Origin: Asparagopsis taxiformis | Lineage: Eukaryota; Rhodophyta; Florideophyceae; Bonnemaisoniales; Bonnemaisoniaceae | Assembly (NCBI GenBank): GCA_030407315.1 | Contig: JALQPE010000389.1 | Span: 1 to 58,418 of the forward strand | DNA length: 58,418 nucleotides | Direction of reading: 5' to 3' | In this document: positions 27,768 through 38,223 of the stretch, one piece after another | Position numbering within the stretch: position 1 is the stretch's first letter | Layout of the letters: each line of letters begins with the position of its first letter | Made by a program: the position numbers and the translations under genes | The notes under the pieces: generated by a model | Databases searched by the model: none | Seen by the model: only the letters and a program-made list of their open reading frames with translations | What the model was told of the DNA's origin: nothing

Positions 27768-28352
27768 AACGTCATTTCGCTTCCGTTCAACGCCCATAAC
27801 TCGATGTGAACCTCGATAACATCATGAGTAGAACGCAGTATAACTGCAGGGTTTATCGGAACTTTCCGGACAGCTACTGGGGGGTAGGAGTTCTGTAGTC
27901 CTTCAGACTGAGAGGCCTGCCTGAGAGTGTAGCGGTAGGCCCCCCAGTAGCGGTCCATGCTAAGCTACTGAGGATCAACGATAGAGTGGGATGGTGGGAG
28001 GGGAACGAAAGCGACGACTAGGAAGAAGAATTGACGTGCCTGTGGGCGACGCTCCGTCAACAACTTGCGTTCTGGCAGCGAAGCAGTATGTTTGCCTCTC
28101 GCAGGCCGGCTGCGTTGCGCTTGCGCATGCGTAATTCGAGGCTGGATTGCCTATACATAGCTGGCTTCCAGATTCTGGCCGCCGGCGCGCTTTCTGCTTA
28201 GGTAATACGCGCGTCGTGCCGCCGAGCCTGCGCGGTGAACACGTGTCGCGTGCCGGCTGCACGACAATCGTTGTCATTCCGATAATTTCGCGTTTGTGCT
28301 TCTACTAGCGCTTGTGAAGTTAAATACCTTCTGCGTTCCTTGAAATCCTATT
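27768..28352. repeat. R590 repeat, copy 2
   Basis: Counterpart of 14484-15073. The stem arms GCTACTGGGGGG (27873-27884) and its complement (27940-27951) are unchanged, with the same 55-base spacing. Several differences from copy 1 are CG to TG or CA, as expected for decay at methylated CpG. Confidence 0.7.
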
Positions 28353-28580
28353 CTCGTTGTCCCCGACTTCGCATAGCATCGACCTGCAGAATTCCGTCTT
28401 TCAAATCACGTACCTTGTGCGAAGTCCTTGCGCTCACTCTTTCGATTAGTGCGACTGCCATGCTTCTTTATCGTCTATCGAGAGATCACTGGACTCGCTA
28501 TTTATTGTTCCTTCTGCTTACGGTGGACGGCGGTGTGGTCTTGTGACAATCTGTCTCTGCTCAGTTCAGTGTGCGTTGTG

Positions 28581-28690
28581 TGACAAATAACTATATGCTT
28601 ACAGCCACTTACAGCACTCCTCTAGTACTTTAACCTCCGCCGTCGCTCCACTCCGTCAATAAACAGCTAAGGAACACTGTTCTCTTCACA
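28581..28690 (+). repeat. copia-D 5' LTR (110 bp)
   Basis: TGACAAATAAC to TCTCTTCACA. The only ATG in it is near its start (about base 15), so an mRNA starting further in would have the primer-site AUG as its first AUG. Confidence 0.93.
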
Positions 28691-28702
28691 GGTTATGGAC
28701 CC
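28691..28702 (+). promoter_or_regulatory. copia-D primer-binding site containing the start codon
   Basis: GGTTATGGACCC differs by one base from the complement of the initiator tRNA-Met anticodon arm (GGTTATGGGCCC). The ATG at 28695-28697 is the first codon of the 1453-codon polyprotein. Confidence 0.75.
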
Positions 28703-31700
28703 AGACGCACCAAGCGCATCCCCACCCACCGCCATTCCCTCTCCAGCACAAGATCTCTCTGACGGCCAATCTGCTCATTCTGCCACAACACCTGCACAAG
28801 TCCCCAGCGACACACGAACCGGCGACGTCAACTTCCGCCCACCTCACATTCCATTGGCGACGACGACTACCGCCTACTATCTTGCACCCATGACTACCCC
28901 GCCCACGTCTATTCCACATCAGCTGGAAATCCCCACGCTCACATTTTCCAATTTCATTCCATGGCGCATAAGCGTTGAGCATTTTGCTCGATCATACAAT
29001 GTCTTGCAATATCTTTTACAACCCACCCCAACCTCTACCACTGAAGCAGAAGCCAACCTTCACATCACAAATCACTCTCAAGCGCAACTCCTCGTACTTC
29101 CCACTCTCTCCCCTGAGATTATGGCACTATTCACTGACGCCGAACTTTCTGGCCCCATTCACACCCTCTTTGCCCGCATCCAGACGCGTCTCACTACAAG
29201 AAATCCTGAGCATACGGATGAAAACCTCCGATCTAAAGCTCAGCAGATCAAGTGGAACAGCTTACTCACTGTCTCGGAGTATGTTGCAAAGCACAACGAG
29301 ATCAGAGCTATTATGATCCGTGCGAACTACCCGGACATATCCAATGAGCAAACCACTGTCAAATTCATTCTTGAAGGACTCGAAAGTCATTCCGACTGGA
29401 CTGTTTTCCTTCAAACCATCGCAGCACATAATGCTCTTCACCCAACAGCTCCGCTCCCAATGCCCACAATAATATCAATGATGGCCAAACACGATGACAT
29501 AACCAAGCGGACATCACCTCCACTACAGTCACCACCTGCTACATCTCGTGTACTCCGTACCCGACATCAGTACAATCCCCGCTCTCGTTCCTCGACATTC
29601 CAGCGCCGTATCAATCCGAACAACCACATAAAACCACCTTCCGGACACTCAGGTCCGTGGTGCACCATACACGGATCGTTCTACCATTCCACATCGGAAT
29701 GTCGTGTTCGGAAGTCACATCTCGCTGCCATCGCGCGCCACAAAGGCAATACCGTGCACACGCCGAAACCGAAAGCACACCTATCCATTCCAGGATCGGC
29801 ATGCCATGAGTACCATGAAGACGAATCTCATGACTCCGACACCGCCACAGATGATCATCCCATTGACACTGTACGTTTCCACACCACTCCCTGCACCTCA
29901 TACATTCTGGATTCGGGTGCTGACCCGACACACCTTGTTAAACCCGTTTCAGGAATGACCAAGTACAGATCGCACACACGCAACGCTGATGGCCGCAAAT
30001 CGCGAACCACGCACCGAGATCATGTCTCCATCCCAGTTAACCACGAATCCACCCTTCCTGCTCATCCAGCAATTGTTGGACCAGAACTTCAATCGAACCT
30101 TCTCTCCGTGTCACAGGTTACCCGCACACATGATGTTTTGTTTCAACATAACAAGGCATACATCACTGAACAATCATCCCCACCTCCTTCCCCACGTGTG
30201 ATAGCCACTGCACCAAAACATAAAGGTCTCTATATTTTGTCCAGCAATCATGCACCGCGCAAGTCCCCCTCACGAAACATGGCCAACACAGCTCGCACCA
30301 TACCCTCGCGCCTTTCGTTGCGCAAACGCCAACTCAATGGAACAAAAAAGAAGCCGCTCTCGGGAACCCCCAGCATCAAATCTACGCTCAAGAAGCCCTC
30401 CCGCCTCCGCAAAATACCCAAACCAGACCGAACAAACAAAGGAACTAAACGTATCCAGTTGACCCGCGTCAAACAAAAAATCACAGTTCCCTTCTCATCA
30501 GTTCTCAGGGACTATCATCACTGGCACCTCAAGCTCTGTCATGCCCATCCAAAAAAGATCCATCACATGGCCCAACAAAACCTTGTTCCCAACATGCCTA
30601 AATCACTTCTCCAGCCTCCGCCCAGGATGTCCTGCTCAGGCTGTGCAGTGGGTAAAACAAGCGCTGCACCCTTCCGGCGACGCTCCCGCTCTGCACCCAT
30701 TGGCAGCCACCTGCATACTGACATCTGTGGCCCATTTCCATGCACCTCCCAGGATGGTAACCGGTATTTTTCAACATTCCTCGACGAAGGCAGTCGTTAT
30801 CTCACAGTGCACTGCAGCCCTACCAAATCAGGCGCCGCTGCCTTCATCAAAACACACATCCTTCACACACACACTCACACGCCTCATGTCATACACGACA
30901 TCACTTCTGACAATGCTCGTGAGTATTACTCATCGGATCTAAAAAAATTCTATGCGCAGCTCAACATCACCACTCACCCTACGATACCTCACACTCCGCA
31001 AGAAAATTCGTTAGCAGAGCGTGTCAATCGAACCATATTGGATTCTACACGTTCCAGTCTTCTAACCTCTGGCCTTCCACACACCCTTTTCGACTACGCT
31101 CTCATCAATGCAACAGATTCATACAATCACACTCCGCACAGTGCACATGGCTCGCTCCCTGCCACTCTCTGGACTCGCACCTCACCTGACGTCACCACTC
31201 TCCTACCGTTCGGCACACAGGGCTATGTCCACGATCGCTCCCCACACTCCAAACTTGGACCACGAGCCATTCTAATGCATTACCTGGCCCGCCAAGATTG
31301 CCGACACTATTTCGTATTCAACCCTGACAAGAATACTGTACACAGATGCCGCATCTCCGACTTTGCCGAATACCACCCCACTGCGGACCCCATTAGGACA
31401 TACTTCCCCGAACCTGATTCGTTCTCCAATCATGTCACCGCCTTTGCTGATCAAAACGTATCAGAACCCAAGACCCTCTCCCAGGCACGCCAGGCACCAG
31501 ATGCCGCTGACTGGGAAGCTGCCTGGAATACCGAAATTGACAACTTAGAATCCCGAGGCATTCTCTCCTATGTCCCACGCTCTACTATCCCTCCTGACAC
31601 GAAAATAATTCCACTCACCACAGTATTCAAACTGAAGCGTGACAGTGATGGCACCCCGACCAGTCGCAAAGTTAGATGCACAGTACGAGGGGATAAACAG

Positions 31701-33056
31701 ATCCCCGGAATACATTATGACCCGTATGATCTCTCCAGTCCAGTCACTCACCGCGACACAATTCGATCAGCACTCGCTCTTGCTGCTGCAAACTCATATC
31801 ATGCCATACACTGGGATCTCGAAGCTGCATTTCTTCATGAGAAATTCAACGAGGACAGAATGATATTCGTCCACCAACCCACCCGCTTTGATGGCTCCCT
31901 CCGATATCCAAATCATGTTGCCCAACTAACTGGGAACATGTATGGAAGCAAACAGGCGTGCAAGATATTCACAGAGGGTTTAGCCTCTTTTCTCCAATCT
32001 CACAGCTTCACCCGTCTGCACTCCGATCCATGCTCTTTCATCCGTCACGACCAAAATGATACCTCCCGCTTTATCCTTCTTATCATTACTGTGGATGATT
32101 TCCTCGTTATATCCAATTCCAGAACGCTCATTTCTTCAACCAAAAACACCCTCCTTCAGAAGTATGCCCTCAAGGACCTCGGTCCTGTCTCCACCTTGCT
32201 TGGATGGAAAGTAACGCAATCAAAACAAGGCATAACTATATCTCAACCGGGATATATCCAATCCCTCCTCGACAAGTATCGCCACACTCACGCCAAGCCG
32301 TCACCCTCTCCGATTGCCTCAGAGCTTCTCTATTCAACCAACACGGACTCTAAACCACTTAACACATCCAAGTACGACTATACAGGCCTTATTGGCGCCC
32401 TGCGATATCTCGCCGACTGTACGCGCCCGGACATCTCATTCATAGTTGGCTTTCTGGGCCGCTATTCACACAACCCCACCACTTACCACTGGTTGGCTGC
32501 ATTGCGTGTCCTGCGATATCTCCGCGGCTCACTGAACACGGGAATAACATATCACCGCCAGCTCAAATCCTCTCTCATGGCATTCTCAGACTCAGATCAC
32601 GCTGCGTGCCCGGACACCCGTCGTTCTACTACAGGCAGCCTGATTATCTATAATGGGTCTCCTATTGCGTGGCAGTCCAAACGCCAGCGCACAGTGTCCC
32701 CATCTACTCACGCTGCCGAATATGTTGCAACGTTCCACACCGCCCAGCAACTACTAGCCGTTTCCAACTTCTTTTATGAGACCCGCCACCTTGCCCGTGC
32801 CCCAATCCCTCTGTACATCGACAACGCCGCTGCCCTTGTCACCGCCAAATCCTCTTACCCGACACCCAAGGCTCGCCACATTGACATCAAGTACCACTGG
32901 CTCAAAGAGCAGGTACAAAAAGGGCTCATTGCACCACAGCATATCTCCTCTATTGACAACCCTGCTGATCTATTAACGAAGGCACTCAAACCGGCTCAAT
33001 TCACTCTCAAACTTCCTTTACTCCGCCTCTCAGTGTCCACGGCGCGCGGCGACTGA
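28695..33056 (+). CDS. copia-D Gag-protease-integrase-RT-RNase H polyprotein
   Basis: 1453 residues without a break. Gag covers about 65-300 (TLTFSNFIPWRI). A zinc knuckle CTIHGSFYHSTSEC follows (C-x2-H-x4-H-x4-C). Protease LDSGAD lies near 405. The pre-integrase HHCC region is near 610 (CHAHPKKIHH, CSGCAVG). The integrase core has HTDICGPF, TSDNAREY and NSLAERVNR (D-x35-E, about 673-775). RT follows from about 955, with active site TVDD near 1131, then RNase H with FSDSDHA near 1296 and IDNAAA. The start at 28695 lies inside the primer site; the next in-frame Met is about 67 codons on and would still include all of Gag. The sense strand is strikingly rich in C and poor in G. Confidence 0.95.
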   Translation: MDPDAPSASPPTAIPSPAQDLSDGQSAHSATTPAQVPSDTRTGDVNFRPPHIPLATTTTAYYLAPMTTPPTSIPHQLEIPTLTFSNFIPWRISVEHFARSYNVLQYLLQPTPTSTTEAEANLHITNHSQAQLLVLPTLSPEIMALFTDAELSGPIHTLFARIQTRLTTRNPEHTDENLRSKAQQIKWNSLLTVSEYVAKHNEIRAIMIRANYPDISNEQTTVKFILEGLESHSDWTVFLQTIAAHNALHPTAPLPMPTIISMMAKHDDITKRTSPPLQSPPATSRVLRTRHQYNPRSRSSTFQRRINPNNHIKPPSGHSGPWCTIHGSFYHSTSECRVRKSHLAAIARHKGNTVHTPKPKAHLSIPGSACHEYHEDESHDSDTATDDHPIDTVRFHTTPCTSYILDSGADPTHLVKPVSGMTKYRSHTRNADGRKSRTTHRDHVSIPVNHESTLPAHPAIVGPELQSNLLSVSQVTRTHDVLFQHNKAYITEQSSPPPSPRVIATAPKHKGLYILSSNHAPRKSPSRNMANTARTIPSRLSLRKRQLNGTKKKPLSGTPSIKSTLKKPSRLRKIPKPDRTNKGTKRIQLTRVKQKITVPFSSVLRDYHHWHLKLCHAHPKKIHHMAQQNLVPNMPKSLLQPPPRMSCSGCAVGKTSAAPFRRRSRSAPIGSHLHTDICGPFPCTSQDGNRYFSTFLDEGSRYLTVHCSPTKSGAAAFIKTHILHTHTHTPHVIHDITSDNAREYYSSDLKKFYAQLNITTHPTIPHTPQENSLAERVNRTILDSTRSSLLTSGLPHTLFDYALINATDSYNHTPHSAHGSLPATLWTRTSPDVTTLLPFGTQGYVHDRSPHSKLGPRAILMHYLARQDCRHYFVFNPDKNTVHRCRISDFAEYHPTADPIRTYFPEPDSFSNHVTAFADQNVSEPKTLSQARQAPDAADWEAAWNTEIDNLESRGILSYVPRSTIPPDTKIIPLTTVFKLKRDSDGTPTSRKVRCTVRGDKQIPGIHYDPYDLSSPVTHRDTIRSALALAAANSYHAIHWDLEAAFLHEKFNEDRMIFVHQPTRFDGSLRYPNHVAQLTGNMYGSKQACKIFTEGLASFLQSHSFTRLHSDPCSFIRHDQNDTSRFILLIITVDDFLVISNSRTLISSTKNTLLQKYALKDLGPVSTLLGWKVTQSKQGITISQPGYIQSLLDKYRHTHAKPSPSPIASELLYSTNTDSKPLNTSKYDYTGLIGALRYLADCTRPDISFIVGFLGRYSHNPTTYHWLAALRVLRYLRGSLNTGITYHRQLKSSLMAFSDSDHAACPDTRRSTTGSLIIYNGSPIAWQSKRQRTVSPSTHAAEYVATFHTAQQLLAVSNFFYETRHLARAPIPLYIDNAAALVTAKSSYPTPKARHIDIKYHWLKEQVQKGLIAPQHISSIDNPADLLTKALKPAQFTLKLPLLRLSVSTARGD

Positions 33057-33117
33057 CAAATAACTTTTCCTTTCCGCACCGTGGCCACTTCGCAGCTCTA
33101 CCAAATAACTTTACACT

Positions 33118-33227
33118 TGACAAATAACTATATGCTTACAGCCACTTACAGCACTCCTCTAGTACTTTAACCTCCGCCGTCGCTCCACTCCGTCAATAAA
33201 CAGCTAAGGAACACTGTTCTCTTCACA
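33118..33227 (+). repeat. copia-D 3' LTR (110 bp)
   Basis: Same sequence as the 5' LTR. Its first bases TGACAAATAACT also occur at the stop codon of the polyprotein (33054-33065), 64 bases upstream. Confidence 0.93.
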
Positions 33228-33232
33228 TTGTG

Positions 33233-35326
33233 ACAATCAGATCATCACGAAGACCACTTCACATCTGATATCGTCCATCACGTTCATCCTCTATTCCATT
33301 CCTGCCATACATGAAGGACACGCGATTTGACCGACCATTGCATGTCTAGATAGCAGCCACGAAAACTGGTATCCCATTCAGCGTCAGAACGGACACGATC
33401 TCTGCGCACTGCGACATGGCCGTAAACTGTCTAATATCAATGGGATGCACACCAAATGTTTCAGTTGTACCCGCACGTGGCGCAGCTACTTGGGGAGGAG
33501 ATGTGGAGCCATCCGAATGCTGTGTTGCGCAAGTAGCGAATAATGCCTTGCATCTCTGCAATGGGCAAATGGGGAACTAGCATGTGAGTCGCTTTATGTC
33601 GTGGGTACTTGAACCTCATGTGGATTTTGGGTATTACCCTACTCATCTTGGTGATCGTCTCCTCTCTATGCGGGTACTGGAACGCAACTAATCGCATGCC
33701 GGAGCGGTCAACAAGAGATACACAGTTGCTAAGAATAAACTGTCCTCGCGTCTATAACAAGTACATCAAAGAACTGCGCACTTGAAGATAGTGGGCAAAT
33801 ACTAGGATTCGATGTGGAAACGGGTTGAGTTATGTGCAGTTGGGAAATTTTGGCACTGATGTTTATGACGTGCAGCTCCGTCGTATTTTCATAACAGACG
33901 GCGACAAAGCAACAGTCCAACCTCTTCACTCCTCTACATCCTCAGCATCTGTGAGACATACCACGTCTTTTAAGGAGATCCTCACCATCCATCGGGGAAA
34001 ATCATCTCCCACAACAATGCCACTTCATGTAAATACTCTGAAATCTCTCCAAGCACCGAACTTCCAAATGGCTCTGGCTCAAGATCCCATAATGCTACCC
34101 ACTCTCTGCCGCCACCATCAAGTCCCTCTACTTCTGCGCACGTACCACTTTGATGGACCAATGAACGAACATGCCTCACTGAAACCATTAAACCATCCTG
34201 CACTCGCCCCCGCACGGGCGACGAAACACATTACGACTTTGAAATCCCTCGTGCATCACAATACAAACGTGCACAACAACTCAGGGGCAGCGCTGTCCCT
34301 ATGACAGCAGACCACTCGCGTTTAGATCCAGAGAACAGGGATATATTCGCCGCAGAAATTGGTACTTAGAAAGACGCAGTGAAAAAACATGTTGATGGCA
34401 AGCGGCTCCCACATGGTGATCGAGTAACTTCTCATCATGAACCTGGAGCCGCGATTGAATACGGATGCAAGATAATCATCATCCCAGGCCTGAGGACCAG
34501 AGTGCTGCAAGTTTGAACTCCGTTTGTCGAGGAGCCGAATTGAAAACTAGTGACGTCTGAGCAGAGTGGATCTTTGATGCACAGCTGAGCAAATTGTGTG
34601 ACAGGCACGCGCGGTGCACAAAAATGGTATTGGAAAGGTTGGCTGGGGAGGAACGACTTGTGAGTTTGGGTCTGACTTGCCGCGGTCGTCGCTAGTAGAA
34701 GGCAAGCATTTGGAAGAGGGCTCTGCTATGAAAACTTTTTACTGAAAGTTCCACCATTCTGGAATTGGCATTTCCACCTGGACTTGGCTCCCGCCGGTCT
34801 TTACATTTCACTGAATTGCATTGTAATGCAATGCAATCCCTGGACAGCGGACACCATGTCCTTGCTCTCCGTATCATGCAATTCTGGGCAAACATCTTCG
34901 CTTTGCATTTGTGTTTTGTGTTGGATTGCTCAAGTTTGATTCTGAGCTCGCATTCGTCTGCATTTTCTCCATACAGCCATCAGTGCAACTGAAAAATCCA
35001 GTCCAAACGTGATGTATCTGTGATATCTCACCGGGACGCAATCAAAGAAGTCGCAAACGACCATCTGCGTCGAGGCAGCCCCTCCAAGTTGTGTAGATTC
35101 ATGATTCAGTATTGCATCCTCTCCTCGATAATCACATATGGAGCATCTACAGTATATGCATCATTAAAATGAAATTGTCTCTCCTCTTCCCGTTCATTCT
35201 TCCATTTAAAACCTGCCGCTAACGCTCAACCAGCGGTTCCATCTCTTCGCCTGACCCGCACAACAGATTGAAAGTTTTTGAAAGTGTCTCCACCAAGACA
35301 AAACATTCACTACGAGGAGCAACAAC
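33233..35326. other. Intergenic, possible decayed coding pieces
   Basis: A plus ORF of 159 codons (33825-34304) has a stretch (SFKEILTIH, then SLQAPNFQMALAQDP) vaguely like the link between integrase and RT of copia elements, which would make it a relic. Minus ORFs at 33346-33697 are unassigned. Just before the next gene a TATA-like ATTTAAAACC lies at about 35205-35214. Confidence 0.3.
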
Positions 35327-37229
35327 ATGGTTCCGAATCTCTTTCAAATCTCTGGACCGGTCCTCCTACTTGCCATCGTTTGCGCCTTGCTTGTCACTGG
35401 TGATGAGCTGACCATCCCCTTCTACTCTTACGAGTCCCACCCCTTGCACACCCTCCCGCAGTTCTCCGCAATGAGGCCGTCCCCAGTGATCATGAAGAGG
35501 TATACACATTTCTCAACGGACGGAAGCAAGACTACAGCCAAATCAGTCTTCGCACCGCAAAAGGCCTACTACAAAAATGTGGGGTCTGATATCCCCTTCA
35601 TAGTCGGCCTGGACGTCCTCCAGATCACGCGCGCTTCGCGGACGAACAGCATGGACAACTACACCGAGGTGGAGCTCAACGCTGATGCTCGCGTGTTCAT
35701 CCTGCTCAACACCCCCTGGCTGAATGAGGGAAACCTCGAGAACATCAACCGCGTATCCATCCAAGGCCTTGACGACCAGTGGCAGTGTTGTTGCGCTCGA
35801 CACAGTGAGCAGCCGCCGCATCTTTGTCGGTCGTAAGCGGCATACCCGCGGCCTCCCGCGAAAGTGCGTCGCGGTCGAGCGCAATGTGCTGAAGGGAGAA
35901 GTCCTGACGCTTCCGCACCCTAAGCGACTCTCCATCAACCGACTCGGCGTCCTGGACTACGATTTGGTGTTTGCACAGCTGGAAAACGCCACTGCTGCTG
36001 AACCGCGCCGCTTTCCCTACCCGGCCTCCCCCAAAACAATCATTCGATTGTACAATGGGAACAAGGACGATGTTAGCAGCGATCCCGCGGTGGCGAACAC
36101 GAAATGCCCCGAATGGCTCCACGATCTCCACAGAACCCCATCAAAAGACCGCAAGACCGCCTCCGAACAAGGCGAGGTCATGGGCTGGAGAACGTGGCAC
36201 GCACCAATTGATCCGGTGTACTGGTGCTACTACGACCACGAGCATGGCTCCTACCCGGGTCCCTATATGCCGGCGCTTGATTACACAGCGTTCAAGACGT
36301 TTGATGTAACCACCTCTCACAATCGTCAGGAGGAGTCCGATGGTGGTTTCAAGGTATATGCGATCGCCCTACAATCGCAGCGGAAGTACCTCATGATCAC
36401 GGTACACATGCAAGCCTCAATGCCGCGCAGATTCTTCACACGTCATCACACTGCCATCTTTGCGGTGTTGAACGAGAAGTGGGAATTGGAGATGGAGCTC
36501 CAGATGAAGATGGACTTTGGGGCAGCGATGGCCACTCTGAAAATGGACCAGAATGTTCCCATGAGTCCTACAGAGGCGGAAGTAGCGCGTGAAATGCAGT
36601 ATAGGCCGTACGACGCTTTTCGTCGCTTCAACGTCTTGAACATTGAAGAGAACGTTGTGTTCCCCGAGTCTCTAAACATGGACTTGCGATACAAAACTGG
36701 GCGACCGCCGACGGTGCAGAACAAAGATACAGTTCTGCAGGGAATGTACGAGAACTGGGCTGGAGCTCCAAACACGTGCGCGTTCTGCAAGCAGAGGGAC
36801 GGTTGCGGTCTATTGATCGATATTCGGAACGTGGCGACGGCAAAGCGGACCATGAAGGGCAATGTAGACGAGGAGATGCAGTGGCTGATCGGAGATTCGT
36901 TGAGTAGAGTGCTAAACTTTGGACGAGACATGGCGTTGGGGAAGGATTTCTGCTCGTTCAATGTGTTTTCCTCAACCGGATTGCCGAGACTGCAGGAGAG
37001 TGACGGAATATTCTACTCAGATTCGTACTTTGCAGAGGTCCACAAAGGGCTGGGGACGAATTCTGTGCGCCAATTCATCTCGGAAACATTGCAAACAATC
37101 GTTATTCCGAGGGGAATGCTGACGATAGCAGATCCGTGGAGCGGTGCTTATGAATATGCACACTCGAAGATGGAGAAGGAGAGGCGAATTGCAAACACAG
37201 AGCACGCCGTCCTTCGAGAGTATAACTGA
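35327..37229 (+). pseudogene. Secreted protein with DHEHG motif, one frameshift
   Basis: Two overlapping plus-strand frames (35327 to about 35780, and about 35780-37229) read as one protein of about 630 residues. It starts with a signal peptide (PVLLLAIVCALLVTG). The C-terminal part contains YWCYYDHEHGSYPGPYMP (about 36222-36275), a His/Asp/Glu cluster that could bind metal, and CAFCKQRDGC near 36778. I do not recognise the family. The ATG at 35327 has a good context (AACAACATGG). The frame change at about 35775-35795 has no homopolymer; it may be a real mutation, a sequence error or a very short intron. Apart from it nothing is broken over 1.9 kb, so the gene may well be functional. Confidence 0.7.
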
Positions 37230-37359
37230 GGGTGTTGCAAGTGATCACAGACTGCACTTGTCCTGACAGAACATTTCGACATAGTCTGTGTGTGGGGGAT
37301 CTATTCTGGAAGAACCCAAATATGTTCTAGAAGGGTATGCCATACACCTCCGAAAGCAG

Positions 37360-38223
37360 TAGAATTCTCGCTAGATCTCATAGAATGATCATGCGAGGGA
37401 CTGTCGATTACCACTTCTGCTGCTTCGACTACCAAACAACAGAGCTCTCTTCACAGTGATGTGCAACACGCACATATCGAACAGTTTGATCGGTTTTGAG
37501 TAACCTCTATAAAGCTTCTATGGGCCTGGAACAGGTCGTGGAACAATGCATGGAATGAAATGCTTTGCATGCACAACTCATGTCCCAACAAGTTCGTCCC
37601 TAGCTGGGGCTCATTCTTGACATAGCGAGTGAACAGACTGTAATGACAAGTCGGAAACAACTTGTCACCGAGAAGTCGGTGGCGCGAAAAGTCGAATTCC
37701 CAAAATTTGACGCGATATAACACGTGACACCGCACTCAGCTTCACGACGTCCCGTGGATTCTAAAAAGTGGGCGGGTCAAATGATATGTCCAACAAACAG
37801 CTCCAGTTTCGTCGCTTCTATTCCCAACGACAACTCGAGAATCGTGATCAACACAGACACGTGAAACGCGGGTGGCTTCTGTCATCATGCATGACTTGTC
37901 CACTTGAAAATTTCCCAACCCGGAGAACAACTGTGCACAGTTCTAGTGACATCATTGCGCAAGAGCCATTCTAATATATCCGTTTCATTGCGTTTGTCAG
38001 CATGATATGGCCCATTGCTTCACTGCGCGATCATGATTACAAAATTACGAGCTGACGCAAATCCCCTCCTGTCCTCTAGTGCTCCATAGTCATGGTTCCA
38101 GATCGCCCGATTTCTATTTAAGCTCTCAACGGCTCAGCCAAGATCCGTCCTACGCCGTACGCTGCTTCACCCAGCGGGGCAAGTCTTCGGAGCATCAGGA
38201 GAATCCCGGTAGATTTCCACATC
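37360..38223 (+). repeat. Duplicated upstream block and leader of the 38224 gene
   Basis: Aligns by eye with 57490-58322 over most of its length. Landmarks: AGAATGATCAT, TGGAATGAAATGC, GAGTGAA.AGACTGTAATG, GTGACACCGCAC, GGGCGGGTC, TTTCGTCGCT, ATCATTGCGCAAGAGC, GCGCGATCATGATT. It is a segmental duplication that includes the gene. Identity looks like roughly 70-80 percent. Confidence 0.7.
38109..38177 (+). promoter_or_regulatory. Core promoter and leader block of the 38224 gene
   Basis: TATA-like GATTTCTATTTAAGCTCTC (38109-38127) and GCTGCTTCACCCAGCGG (38161-38177), the latter about 46 bases before the ATG. Same order and spacing as at 58210-58276 and, inverted, 12162-12228. Confidence 0.65.

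Larger units (their letters stand above)
28581..33227 (+). mobile_element. copia-D, intact Ty1/copia retrotransposon
   Basis: A 4647-bp element with very short LTRs (110 bp, 28581-28690 and 33118-33227, identical by eye) and target duplication TTGTG (28576-28580 and 33228-33232). One uninterrupted polyprotein, integrase before RT. The primer site GGTTATGGACCC (28691-28702) adjoins the LTR and carries the start codon. Identical LTRs and an open frame mark it as young and possibly active. The LTR holds AATAAA (28658-28663), a plausible polyadenylation signal. Confidence 0.95.
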
